A DNA stretch of 64,000 bases from an uncultured Saprospiraceae bacterium (GTDB lineage: Bacteria > Bacteroidota > Bacteroidia > Chitinophagales > Saprospiraceae): assembly GCA_937981555.1 (NCBI GenBank), contig CALJOK010000022.1, forward strand, positions 175,888 through 239,887, read 5' to 3'. Numbering within the stretch: the first letter of the stretch is position 1; every line of letters starts with the position of its first letter. Of this stretch, positions 7,688 to 16,396 are shown piece after piece. The notes below the pieces were generated by a model. It was not told where the DNA came from. It worked only from the letters and a program-made list of their open reading frames with translations, and searched no databases. The translations under genes were made by a program, and so were the position numbers.

Positions 7688-10600
7688 TTAAAGTTTCACA
7701 AATCGTTTAGTGATATTTTCATCATTTGCTTTGAAATTTATGAAATAAACTCCAGCGTTAAACGAACTAATATTTAATTCCAATCCATTGGCAGAAATTT
7801 CCTCTACATCAAATTCACGATTCAAAATAACTTGACCTTGCAAGTTTAATATTTGCAATTGCGCAGTTGAGCTTTGTGTAAAATTTCTATCAATATTTAC
7901 ATTGATAAAATCGGTTGCTGGATTAGGGGCAATTAATAAATCAATGTTATTAGTATTTGTTTTATTAGCGGAGAAAGTATTTCCTCCAGGGTTAGAGAAG
8001 CTAGCAGAACGTGTTACTTCAATAAAATTACTAGACAGACTAAAACAGTCATCAGTCAAGGTAGACGAAGCTGCATTATCACCAGCACCTACTAAAATAT
8101 TTCCAGTATAAGACAATCCCCAAACTCTACAAACACCAACACCTGCACCTTCGAAATTTTGAGAATTCCCAGGAGGTACTCCGAGGATATTATTTTGGTC
8201 ATCAGTAATCACATAAGTGAATTTTGAATTGGAAGTTCCTAAACTTTCAAACTCAATAATATCATCAATTCCATCTCCTGCGATAATGGCAATTTCAGTT
8301 TCGCCTGAAGTAGTTTGAACAGTTCCTCCATCAGGAGTATCTCTGTAAACTGTAATCGGATTAGATAAATTATAACAACCTGTCAAATCCGTAAATGCAT
8401 TGTTACCCATAACTGCGCCACCAAAATCACTACCATGACTAACATGCCAGATTACACAAGTTCCTTCACCTGCACCTTCCAAATCAAATGGAGGCCCTGG
8501 AGGAACTCCAAGAATATTTCCATCAGTATCTGTAATTACCCAAGCAGATGATCCAGTATTATTATATAGGTCAACATCAAATGCATCACTTACACCATCT
8601 CCGGGGCAAGTATAAACTGAAGTCTCTGCAAAGTGATATGCCACCAATCCGAAAGGATTCAATCCTAAAGTTAATTCACTCACTAAAGTAGGAGTAGGAG
8701 AAAGGTCATAAATACTTAGTTTGTCAGAAGAGCCACCGCTATGAGTGAGGTATAATTTTGAATCATTACTACCTACAGAATAATTATGTGGAGCAGCGTA
8801 AGGTGCATCTACTGGCGAACCAACTAAAGTATTGGTCGCTATATCTAGTGTGTAAGTTGCACCCACACCGCCATCCGAAATGTTACTAATATAAAGATAA
8901 GTACCTTCTGAATTCATGCCTAAACCATGAGCATTTGGTACTGCAACTTCTGCTACTGAACTAAGGTCAGAACGATTTAATATTTGCAAAGAACCTGCAT
9001 CTTGACTTGCTACATATAAAAGATCATTACTAGAAGTTAGTGCGACATGAGGATCTCCTCCAACTTGTGCACGTTGAATTTCACTAAAAGAAGAAGCATC
9101 ATATTTTACCACATAATTAATTGGCTCACTACCATTTATCATCGTTACAAATGCTGAACTATTATCAGGGGAAACAATTACATCATGAGGTTTAAAACCA
9201 GCGTCAGTTAAATCCGAAGGAATATCGAAGGTGATAATCGTTTCCATAGTATTTGGATTAATAACAGAAACAGATTTATCTAATTCGTTATTTACCCATA
9301 ACTGATTTCCATTAGGACTTAGCCACATATGAAAAACTCCAGCTCCTGCAGTTGCAACACCTTTGACAGAAAAATCTTTCCCATCAAATGCAACCACTTG
9401 TCCATTATAATCTCCAACTAGTACAGTATTGTTTTTAGAATTATGGACTACATACATTGGTTGCCCTTCATTTGGCATTTCATAATTTTCCAATAAGGTT
9501 CCTGCATCTCCGTCGATCACACTAATTGTTCCAGACGCCCGATTTGCAACAACAACTCTGTTATAAATCATTGCATCCACAGGTGCAATATTTCCACTAT
9601 TGACAGTACAATCCATCATACTGCAATCTTCTCGAATGACTGAAATGTAATTGTCAGATAAATCATAACAATCGGTTGACAAAGATTTATTTAAAATATT
9701 ATCTCCTGCAAAAAGAGTTACGTCACCGGTATACGACAATCCCCAGACTCGGCAAATTCCTGCAGGTGCACCATCAAAATCTTGACTGTCTCCAGGAGGT
9801 AATCCTAAAATATTATTATTGTCATCCGTAATTATGTATCGGTAACTTGAAGAAGAATTACTAGCATGTGTAAACATAATAACATCAGCATTTCCATCTT
9901 GAGTACAAGTATTTATTGAAGTTGCACCAGAAGGCATAGCAACTGTTCCTCCATCTACATCAGTTCGAGTTACCTCAATAAAATTAGAAGACAATTCAGC
10001 ACAACCTTCTGAAAGGGTAGAGGTTGCTGCATTATTTCCAACCATAGCAGTCAATGTTCCAGAGTATGACAATCCCCAAATTCTACAAACTCCTGCAGGT
10101 ACACCTTCAAAATCGAAATCTGGTAAAGGATGAATTCCTAAAATATTATTATCAGCATCAGTAATTAAATAAGTGTAAGCACTATTAGATGAAGTAGTAT
10201 GTGTATAAGAAATTACATCAGCATTCCCATCAGTTGTACAAACGATCACTTCATTATTCCCAGAATTATTATTGACAGTTCCTCCATTTGGAACATCTCG
10301 AATTACTTTTACTGGGTCAGAAAAATCCCAACAGTCACTTGAAAATTGTGTTCCAAAAATATTATCACCAGCACTAGCCACAATATTTCCAGTATAAGAA
10401 ACTCCCCATGCAAAGCAAGTTGCCACACCAGCACCTTCAAAGTTTTGAGAATTTCCAGCAGGTAATCCTAGGATGTTATAATTTTCATCGGTAATCACTA
10501 ATTGATAACTTTGGTTAAAACCATCAGCTGTAAATTCAATCACATCATCATTTCCATCTCCAGGACAAGTGTAAACAGTCATTGCTCCATTTGCATCTAA

Positions 10601-12352
10601 AGTTCCTGCATCTGGTTGCTCCCGAACAACGGTAATATAATTAGCAGACAACTCAAAACAACCATCAGTCAAAGTGGTCGTTGCTGCATTGTCACCACCG
10701 CCTGCAATAATATCTCCTGTATAAGACAATCCCCAAACTCTACAAGTCGCAACACCAGCGCCTTCAAAATTTTGAGAATTCCCAGGAGGTATCCCTAAAA
10801 TATTGTTGTTTTCATCTGTAATCACATAAGCATAATTTGAGTTAGAACCTGAAACATGAGCAAACTCAATCACATCATCAATTCCATTTCCAGGACAAGT
10901 ATAAACTGTCGTTGCACCACCAGTAGTACTTACTGTTCCTCCATCAGGCATGTCTCGAACAACTGTTACAAAATTTGAAGACAGCGCATAGCAACCATCA
11001 GAAAGTGCCGAAGTCAATGCATTATCTCCAGCCATTACTGCAATTTCTCCAGTATAAGACAGTCCCCAAACTAAACATGTTCCAGATCCAGCACCTTCAA
11101 AGTTTTGAGAATTCCCTGGAGGTAATCCTAAAATATTTCCATCGGTATCAGTAATTAAATAAGCGAAATTTCCAGTCGTAGAAGAATGCATAAAAGATAA
11201 AACATCATCAATTCCATCTCCAGGGCAAGTGTAAACCATTGTTTCAGAATCAGTTGTAGAAACTGTTCCACCTTCCACACCAGTTCGAATAACTTCAATA
11301 AAATTTTCTGACAAATCAAAACAATCATCAGAAAGTGTTTTATTTAAAATATTATCTCCTCCAAAAACAGTCAAACTTCCAGTATATGAAATTCCCCAAA
11401 CTCGACATACTCCTTGAGGTGCTCCATTAAAATCTTGAGAATTTCCTGGAGGAATTCCCAATACATTATTATTGTCATCAGTAATAATATATCCATAAGT
11501 TGCCCCTGAATTTGTGGTGTGTGTAAAATTAACCACATCAGCCAAATCATCTCCAGCGCAAATGGTCAAGCTAGTTGCTCCATTCGTATCTGCCACAGTT
11601 CCACCATCTACATCAATTCGAGTTACTTCAATAAAGTTATCTGAAAGATCAAAACAACCATCAGATAAATCAGAAGTGGCAGCATTGTTTCCCATCGTCA
11701 AGGATAAATTCCCAGAAAAAGATAATCCCCAAATTCGGCAAGTACCAGCAGGAACACCATTGAAATCAAAACTGTTTTCATTGGTCATTCCTAAAATATT
11801 ATTATCCGCATCTGTAATCACATAAGTGTAAGCACTATTCGATGAGGTGTTTTTATTGAAATTTACCACATCTGAATATTCATCTGTTGTACAAACTGAA
11901 ATAGAATTACTACCAGCATTATTATTGACAGTTCCTCCATCAGGCGTATCTCTAACCACATTTACTCGATTATCAGAAATTTGAAAACAACCATTTGAGA
12001 TAGGCGTGTTCCATAAATAATCTCCAACTTGAGCAGTCAAGTCTCCTGTATAACTAAATCCCCAAATGTAGCAAGTACCAGTTCCTGCACCTTCAAAATT
12101 AAATGTAGCAGTAGGATTTACGCCAAGGATATTATTGCTTTGATCGGTTGCCACATATACATAATCAGTCGTTTCGTTTCCAGAATTTTCAAAGTCGATT
12201 AAGTCGTCATTCCCATCGCCTGGGCAAGTGTAAGCCATCGTTGCTCCTGCAGAAGTTTGGATGGTAGTCGATTCACATTGTGCGTGTAGATTATTTCCAA
12301 TGCCGAAAAAGCAGAGCAAGGAAAATAGAGATAAGAGTTTTACTTTTGTCAT
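7688..12352 (-). CDS. giant T9SS-secreted repeat protein with inserted beta-propeller
   Basis: This 1554-residue surface or secreted protein begins with a signal peptide (about residues 1-24). Ten tandem repeats of roughly 105-110 residues follow, each built on C-x-GDG-x-DD, Y-x-YVITD-x-NNILG-x-PPGNS, FEGAG-x-G-x-CRVWGLSYTG and a closing V-x-R-x-x-x-DGGTV. Eight repeats precede a YVTN/Lactonase-type beta-propeller (roughly residues 935-1235, with VVVANRASGTISVID and LWVNNELDKSVSVINP blades) and two follow it. The last 80 residues (LLIAPNPATDFINV... to KRFVKL) are a type A T9SS sorting domain. The paired Cys in each repeat could form disulfides. Binding, adhesion or S-layer-like roles are inference. 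The near-identical repeats make copy-number change and assembly collapse likely. Confidence 0.85.
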   Translation of the reverse strand: MTKVKLLSLFSLLCFFGIGNNLHAQCESTTIQTSAGATMAYTCPGDGNDDLIDFENSGNETTDYVYVATDQSNNILGVNPTATFNFEGAGTGTCYIWGFSYTGDLTAQVGDYLWNTPISNGCFQISDNRVNVVRDTPDGGTVNNNAGSNSISVCTTDEYSDVVNFNKNTSSNSAYTYVITDADNNILGMTNENSFDFNGVPAGTCRIWGLSFSGNLSLTMGNNAATSDLSDGCFDLSDNFIEVTRIDVDGGTVADTNGATSLTICAGDDLADVVNFTHTTNSGATYGYIITDDNNNVLGIPPGNSQDFNGAPQGVCRVWGISYTGSLTVFGGDNILNKTLSDDCFDLSENFIEVIRTGVEGGTVSTTDSETMVYTCPGDGIDDVLSFMHSSTTGNFAYLITDTDGNILGLPPGNSQNFEGAGSGTCLVWGLSYTGEIAVMAGDNALTSALSDGCYALSSNFVTVVRDMPDGGTVSTTGGATTVYTCPGNGIDDVIEFAHVSGSNSNYAYVITDENNNILGIPPGNSQNFEGAGVATCRVWGLSYTGDIIAGGGDNAATTTLTDGCFELSANYITVVREQPDAGTLDANGAMTVYTCPGDGNDDVIEFTADGFNQSYQLVITDENYNILGLPAGNSQNFEGAGVATCFAWGVSYTGNIVASAGDNIFGTQFSSDCWDFSDPVKVIRDVPNGGTVNNNSGNNEVIVCTTDGNADVISYTHTTSSNSAYTYLITDADNNILGIHPLPDFDFEGVPAGVCRIWGLSYSGTLTAMVGNNAATSTLSEGCAELSSNFIEVTRTDVDGGTVAMPSGATSINTCTQDGNADVIMFTHASNSSSSYRYIITDDNNNILGLPPGDSQDFDGAPAGICRVWGLSYTGDVTLFAGDNILNKSLSTDCYDLSDNYISVIREDCSMMDCTVNSGNIAPVDAMIYNRVVVANRASGTISVIDGDAGTLLENYEMPNEGQPMYVVHNSKNNTVLVGDYNGQVVAFDGKDFSVKGVATAGAGVFHMWLSPNGNQLWVNNELDKSVSVINPNTMETIITFDIPSDLTDAGFKPHDVIVSPDNSSAFVTMINGSEPINYVVKYDASSFSEIQRAQVGGDPHVALTSSNDLLYVASQDAGSLQILNRSDLSSVAEVAVPNAHGLGMNSEGTYLYISNISDGGVGATYTLDIATNTLVGSPVDAPYAAPHNYSVGSNDSKLYLTHSGGSSDKLSIYDLSPTPTLVSELTLGLNPFGLVAYHFAETSVYTCPGDGVSDAFDVDLYNNTGSSAWVITDTDGNILGVPPGPPFDLEGAGEGTCVIWHVSHGSDFGGAVMGNNAFTDLTGCYNLSNPITVYRDTPDGGTVQTTSGETEIAIIAGDGIDDIIEFESLGTSNSKFTYVITDDQNNILGVPPGNSQNFEGAGVGVCRVWGLSYTGNILVGAGDNAASSTLTDDCFSLSSNFIEVTRSASFSNPGGNTFSANKTNTNNIDLLIAPNPATDFINVNIDRNFTQSSTAQLQILNLQGQVILNREFDVEEISANGLELNISSFNAGVYFINFKANDENITKRFVKL

Positions 12353-12577
12353 AATGATTGATTTTGATGAGATAAATTATTTTCGATTTCGATCCAAGGT
12401 TAAGACAAGGTGATGGATTCAAATGTCTTTGGATAGACATAGATAATTTAGATATGATTCTTATGGTATTTCATATTTTTAAATTAATCCATCGTAATTA
12501 ATTGATTGTCAAGTGGTTATAGTGTTTTTTATTTTATTTCTTAAAATCCTTGCGATTAAAGTTTTAAGATTTTGTGA

Positions 12578-12585
12578 TAACTTTG
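12578..12585 (+). promoter_or_regulatory. candidate Bacteroidota -7 element (TAACTTTG)
   Basis: TAACTTTG fits the phylum consensus TAnnTTTG and lies 31 bases before the aldo/keto reductase start. No convincing -33 TTG is seen at the preferred spacing (the nearest is 25 bases upstream), so support is moderate. Confidence 0.4.
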
Positions 12586-12615
12586 TGAATATTTAAAAGC
12601 TTAAAAAAATTAATT

Positions 12616-13557
12616 ATGGAAAAATCATGGAATGAAATTTCAAGAAGGGAAGCAACGAAGTGGATTTCTCTTGCAGCATCCTCAGTAATACTTCCTCCAT
12701 TTTTTAATGCTCAAAAAAATAAAACGCTTTCGCTAATGAACACACGTAAAGTTATTTCAAGTGGAAAAATGCTTCCTGTGATTGGTGTGGGTACTTGGCA
12801 AAGTTTTGATGTAAGTGGAAATCCAGCGGAAAGAAATCCATTGAAAGAAGTTTTAAAAATATTAGTAGAGCATGGTGGATCAGTTATAGATTCTTCTCCG
12901 ATGTATGGCAAATCTGAAAAAGTAGTAGGCGAATTAACAGCAGAGTTAGAAATAAAAAATAAAATTTTTGAAGCAACCAAAGTTTGGACAACTGGAAAAG
13001 AAGAAGGTATCGATCAAATGTACACTTCCATGAATTTGATGGGCGCGAACCCGATGGATTTAATGCAAATTCATAATTTAGTTGATTGGAAAACTCATTT
13101 AAATACTCTGCAAAAATGGAAGGAGGAAGGAAAAATTCGTAACATCGGCATCACTCATTATCACAAAGGTGGTTATGACGAAATGGAAAAAATTATGAAA
13201 ACCGAGAAAATTGATTTTATCCAAATCAATTACAACCTCGCCGTTCGGGATGCAGCGGAAAGAATTTTACCATTGGCAAAAGATAAAGGAATTGCCGTTT
13301 TGATTAATCGCCCGTACGAAGGAGGTTCGTTATTTGAAAAAATGAAAGGAAAAGAAATTCCAACTTGGGCGAAAGAATTCGAGGCGGAAAGTTGGGGGCA
13401 AATTTTTCTAAAATTCATTCTAGCTCACCCCGCGGTCAATTGTGTCATTCCAGGAACTTCAAAAGCTAAACATATGAACGATAATGTTCAAGCTGGTTTT
13501 GGAAAATATCCCAATCAAGAATTACAAAAGCGATTAATTGATTTAATGGAAAAATAA
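12616..13557 (+). CDS. aldo/keto reductase with Tat-like leader
   Basis: This is a 313-residue NAD(P)H-dependent oxidoreductase of the aldo/keto reductase TIM-barrel superfamily. The catalytic tetrad can be placed at Asp92 (VIDSS), Tyr97 (MYG), Lys122 (EATKVW) and His153 (MQIHN). The C-terminal NCVIPGTSK loop is the expected cofactor-phosphate site. The N-terminus carries a twin-arginine-like stretch (SRREATKWISLA, residues 9-20) and a hydrophobic run ending near NAQ, so a folded export through Tat is likely; the position after RR is not the preferred Phe/Leu. The physiological substrate is not predictable. It is single-gene, ending at a bidirectional terminator. Confidence 0.85.
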   Translation: MEKSWNEISRREATKWISLAASSVILPPFFNAQKNKTLSLMNTRKVISSGKMLPVIGVGTWQSFDVSGNPAERNPLKEVLKILVEHGGSVIDSSPMYGKSEKVVGELTAELEIKNKIFEATKVWTTGKEEGIDQMYTSMNLMGANPMDLMQIHNLVDWKTHLNTLQKWKEEGKIRNIGITHYHKGGYDEMEKIMKTEKIDFIQINYNLAVRDAAERILPLAKDKGIAVLINRPYEGGSLFEKMKGKEIPTWAKEFEAESWGQIFLKFILAHPAVNCVIPGTSKAKHMNDNVQAGFGKYPNQELQKRLIDLMEK

Positions 13558-13570
13558 GAGTTGCAAAATA

Positions 13571-13607
13571 AAAAAGATCAGAAGGATTTTTCTTCTGATC
13601 TTTTTTT
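13571..13607. terminator. bidirectional terminator between convergent genes
   Basis: A perfect 14-bp stem (13571-13584 with 13592-13605), A-rich on the left and T-rich on the right, separates the reductase stop at 13557 from the converging stop at 13624. Confidence 0.9.
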
Positions 13608-13623
13608 AATTTTTCAGGGAAAA

Positions 13624-14544
13624 TTATTTCGAAGTAAATAGATCTACCGTTTTTCCTTCGTCTTCAGGCTTAATCGTTACCAATAATTTTCGAGAACCTA
13701 ATTTATTAACTTTAAATATTTGAGTTCCAACAGGATAATTTTCTTCTCTAGTTTGTTTTGGATTAAAAGGCATCCCATAGCTAAAGTTTTTGTTTTTCGG
13801 GCCTTTGACAAAAGTGTGAATCCTTGAAAATTTATTATTTCTCAAATTCACTTTTATATATTTCACCGACGTTTCATTCTTTTTTTGAACATTGTTTTCT
13901 TCCATTGAAATCATTTCAGCTTCTTCCCCTAAATCCAAATTTTGCGTTTTTGGTTTTCCTAAGTAAACGATTTTTCCATTTTCTGAAATTTTTCCTTCCA
14001 ACAATTCTGTCGCATTGACCACCGCTTCTCCATGACTCCAAATTTCTGCGTTCACTTTATTCGCTTTTAATTTTGATGCATCCAAATTTCCAGTTTCGAT
14101 GACAAAATTTAATTCATTTACATTTCCCATCAACGTAACTTCTCCAACGGAATTGATCACCTTTAATTTTTCTTCGTTTAAATTAAAAATTTTAGCATTT
14201 CCATAGCCTCCAATTTCAAGGGAAGTTAAGTCTTTTGTTCCAATCTTTACTCGAACCATTTTGGTTGGTTGAATCCATTCATCTTGAAGGATGGAGAGTT
14301 TGTTATTGTTATTTTTTAAAACAATTTTAGGTAAAATATTATCATCCGAAGTTATGGTCAAGGCATAATCTGCATTGGCGTCCACTTCTAAAGTGACGGG
14401 AAAATTGATATGGATTTTTTCAAAAGGGACGACTTTAATCTCTTGAGAAATAATATTTCCATTGCCTTTAATTTGAGCGGAAGAAAATTGGAATTGGAAA
14501 ATGAAAGAGATAAAAATTAATGATTTGATGATTATATTTTTCAT
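13624..14544 (-). CDS. secreted DUF2807 (head-GIN) protein
   Basis: The 306-residue protein has a signal peptide ending near SSAQ. The following 190 residues are the short beta-strand ladder of DUF2807, the putative auto-transporter adhesin head-GIN domain (GNGNIISQEIKVVPFEKI at its start, then VTLEVDANADYALTI and LEIGGYGNAKIFN). This family builds a right-handed beta helix on the surface or in the periplasm of Bacteroidota and has no defined activity. The last 100 residues are Lys/Asn rich and not recognised. It is 51 bases downstream of the small secreted gene at 14596 on the same strand, and the two probably share a transcript. Confidence 0.75.
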   Translation of the reverse strand: MKNIIIKSLIFISFIFQFQFSSAQIKGNGNIISQEIKVVPFEKIHINFPVTLEVDANADYALTITSDDNILPKIVLKNNNNKLSILQDEWIQPTKMVRVKIGTKDLTSLEIGGYGNAKIFNLNEEKLKVINSVGEVTLMGNVNELNFVIETGNLDASKLKANKVNAEIWSHGEAVVNATELLEGKISENGKIVYLGKPKTQNLDLGEEAEMISMEENNVQKKNETSVKYIKVNLRNNKFSRIHTFVKGPKNKNFSYGMPFNPKQTREENYPVGTQIFKVNKLGSRKLLVTIKPEDEGKTVDLFTSK

Positions 14545-14595
14545 GATAATTATTTTTATAAGATATGGTTTAATTAAAAAATAGATGGAGAGGTT

Positions 14596-15132
14596 TTATT
14601 TTTTGGAAAAAGTAAAATTATTCCGATTGAAAAAATCTTTAGTTCCTTCATAGCGAACATCTTTTCTCCAAGAAAGAGATTTTCCTTTTTCAAGTAGCCA
14701 AGTAATTTTCATTTCAGCTGAGCGGTCATTATCTTTTCCTTTTTTTGAAGCGATAATTTGGATTGTTTTTGCAGTATTTTCAGTCGAAATAATTTCCCAT
14801 TTTTCTTTATCCATCATAAAATATTTCCCATTTTTTGACAGATAAAATTTTGCCTTATTTTTCATCTTTTTTCCATTCTTATCCAACTCATCAAACTCAA
14901 TAATTGAAGTGATTTTTCCTTTAGTAAAATCTGTTTTTAAGGAGCATGGAATCGTAACCATACTTTTATCATCTCCATAATTAAGGTATTGCAATTGACC
15001 AATCCATTGTTGGTTGATTGTTGAAAAATCAGAGTTTTGAACGGCGGTATTTTGAGCATAAATGGATACAACTAATAAGTTGCTCAATAGAAATAGAAAA
15101 CTAAGAACGGCGAATTTTGATGTCTTTTTCAT
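14596..15132 (-). CDS. hypothetical small secreted protein
   Basis: This 178-residue product has a signal peptide (hydrophobic core FLFLLSNLLVVSIYAQ). The mature part is beta-rich with alternating aromatic strands (QQWIGQLQYLNYG; KFYLSKNGKYFMM), suggesting a small lipocalin-like or beta-sandwich fold. I do not recognise a family. It is first in a probable two-gene unit with the DUF2807 gene. Upstream of its start are TTTGAG/CTCAAA palindromes that look like a regulator-binding array. An insertion sequence now separates this promoter region from the 7TM-AraC gene at 16397. Confidence 0.55.
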   Translation of the reverse strand: MKKTSKFAVLSFLFLLSNLLVVSIYAQNTAVQNSDFSTINQQWIGQLQYLNYGDDKSMVTIPCSLKTDFTKGKITSIIEFDELDKNGKKMKNKAKFYLSKNGKYFMMDKEKWEIISTENTAKTIQIIASKKGKDNDRSAEMKITWLLEKGKSLSWRKDVRYEGTKDFFNRNNFTFSKK

Positions 15133-15160
15133 CTTTTTAAATTTTGATTTGTGAATTAAT

Positions 15161-15245
15161 GATGACTCAAAGATGCCCTGAAAGCCTAATGAAATCGCCC
15201 TAAAATAATTTGAGACGACTCAAAATGATGATTTGAGACTTCAAA
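15161..15245. promoter_or_regulatory. operator-like array of TTTGAG/CTCAAA half-sites
   Basis: Two spaced palindromes lie close together: TTTGAG-N4-CTCAAA at 15209-15224 and TTTGA-N4-TCAAA at 15232-15245. A third half-site, GACTCAAAGATG at 15164-15175, is a direct repeat of GACTCAAAATGATG at 15217-15230. The array ends 29 bases before the start of the secreted gene at 15132. The clustering resembles a multi-site transcription-factor target; the factor is unknown, the AraC protein at 16397 being a candidate. Confidence 0.5.
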
Positions 15246-15347
15246 ATTGCCGATAATTGATTTTTATGGAAAATTCTTTTTGTAGGAAAGGAAATATCAA
15301 GAAATCTATTAAAAAAAATGAAAAGAGAAAATAGCGGAGAATAGACA

Positions 15348-15806
15348 TTATTCTGAATGAGGTTGTAAGCCCCATTTAATTTTAGATTGATATTTTCTAA
15401 AAGGACTACAGACTCTAAAATTATGTAGACCGACACAAATATTTAAAACTTGGTCTCTAAAATGTTGGCGAAAGTGTCTGCATTTATCTTTGACAATTCG
15501 AGCTCTTTTAATTCCATTAATAGCATGTTCAACTGTAATTCTGATCTTAGCCACATAACGGTTAAACCATTTTTGAATTTCAATTAATTCACCATTTCTT
15601 GGTTTTTTAAAAGGCTGGACAAGGTGAACATTGTTTGGACAAAATCCTTGAAAACCAGTATCCTGAAACAAATGAATGTGGTCAGGAAATTTGACGATAT
15701 CTTCATCCGCAATTTTTTTATCGTGCATTGTACCTTGATGAGTTGGACTTACATAGACAACAAACTGAGATTCAATCGTAATAAAATTGTTTTTTATGGT
15801 GTGCGT
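15348..15806 (-). CDS. IS5-like transposase, orfB part (after -1 frameshift)
   Basis: This is the C-terminal half of the DDE transposase, read in the -1 frame relative to orfA. From the A9 slip site the sequence continues THTIKN, then carries the second catalytic Asp in LFQDTGFQGF and the catalytic Glu in RITVEHAINGIKR, the order expected for DDE_Tnp_4/IS5 proteins. There is an internal Met at 15728, but translation from it alone would lack the first catalytic Asp. Joined to orfA it gives about 317 residues. No stop interrupts the frame after the slip. Confidence 0.7.
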   Translation of the reverse strand, partial: THTIKNNFITIESQFVVYVSPTHQGTMHDKKIADEDIVKFPDHIHLFQDTGFQGFCPNNVHLVQPFKKPRNGELIEIQKWFNRYVAKIRITVEHAINGIKRARIVKDKCRHFRQHFRDQVLNICVGLHNFRVCSPFRKYQSKIKWGLQPHSE

Positions 15807-16300
15807 TTTTTTTTACCACTATAAAATTCTTGTTGTGTATCTTGGTCTGCTGGTCTTTCAATGAATCGCTCGCTTACATCTTGAAAACATCTTGTTACGC
15901 CAAGTTTTTCAAGGGTAGCAGCTACTTTTTTTCCATCTCGTTGTGGAAGCATTTTTAAATCATCCAGAGCTTGTTCAAGTAACGGACGTAACACTTTTTG
16001 CCATTTACTGGCTTGACTTTGAGAAAAATCAAAACTAGCAGCTGTCATTTCTTGAAGTCCATGATTTTTCAAATAAGCTAGAATGAAAAAAAGCTTTTCT
16101 TCGACACTTGGTAAAGTCTTCGTCTTCGTATCAGAATTAATCAATGGAGTTTTTCGCTTTTTACCTTCGATTGTATGAATGCGATAAAAATTTCTCCATC
16201 GAGCGTAAAATGAAGAATAGAGAAAATCAAATTCTTCAACTTGTAATCCTGTTACACTTAGAAATTGTCGAGGTCGTTTTCTTATTTTGAAATAATTCAT
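15794..16300 (-). CDS. IS5-like transposase, orfA part
   Basis: The 168-residue reading frame holds the N-terminal DNA-binding and helix-turn-helix region (SVEEKLFFILAYLKNHG; FDFSQSQASKWQ) and the first catalytic Asp in CFQDVSERFIERP. It ends with YSGKKKRTP just after a run of nine A residues on the coding strand (15806-15814). A -1 shift there joins it cleanly to orfB with YSGKKK-THTIKN, matching the usual GKKKxHT motif of this family. Programmed frameshifting is known in several IS5 subgroups. The same run could also be a simple decay mutation. Confidence 0.75.
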   Translation of the reverse strand: MNYFKIRKRPRQFLSVTGLQVEEFDFLYSSFYARWRNFYRIHTIEGKKRKTPLINSDTKTKTLPSVEEKLFFILAYLKNHGLQEMTAASFDFSQSQASKWQKVLRPLLEQALDDLKMLPQRDGKKVAATLEKLGVTRCFQDVSERFIERPADQDTQQEFYSGKKKRTP

Positions 16301-16346
16301 TCAACATTATGATGATTTATTTTTTCTTTTCAAAATTTATTTTACC

Positions 16347-16362
16347 ACGTGCGTGCGCACGT
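16347..16362. repeat. GC-rich hairpin beside the insertion sequence
   Basis: ACGTGC-GTGC-GCACGT is a perfect 6-bp stem with a 4-base loop in very AT-rich DNA, 13 bases outside the proposed IS end and 34 bases from the stop of the AraC gene at 16397. It could terminate that gene's transcript or be an insertion target. Confidence 0.4.
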
Positions 16363-16396
16363 AAATTAAAATCCTATTTAGAATAAACTTTAATAA

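Larger units (their letters stand above)
15319..16333 (-). mobile_element. IS5-family-like insertion sequence
   Basis: The element carries one transposase split over two frames, transcribed right to left. Its probable ends are an imperfect 16-base inverted repeat (TGAAAAGAGAAAATAG at 15319-15334, matched on the other strand at 16318-16333 with two differences), giving about 1.0 kb, a normal size for the IS5/IS427 group. I could not identify a target-site duplication, so the boundaries are approximate. It lies between a secreted-protein gene and an AraC regulator. Confidence 0.6.

Noticed and set aside
7688..12352. Possible CRISPR-like or satellite array
   Set aside because: The period is about 320 bases and in frame; it is a protein repeat.
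15200..15436. 78-codon minus-strand ORF
   Set aside because: It overlaps the operator array and the transposase orfB end in another frame.
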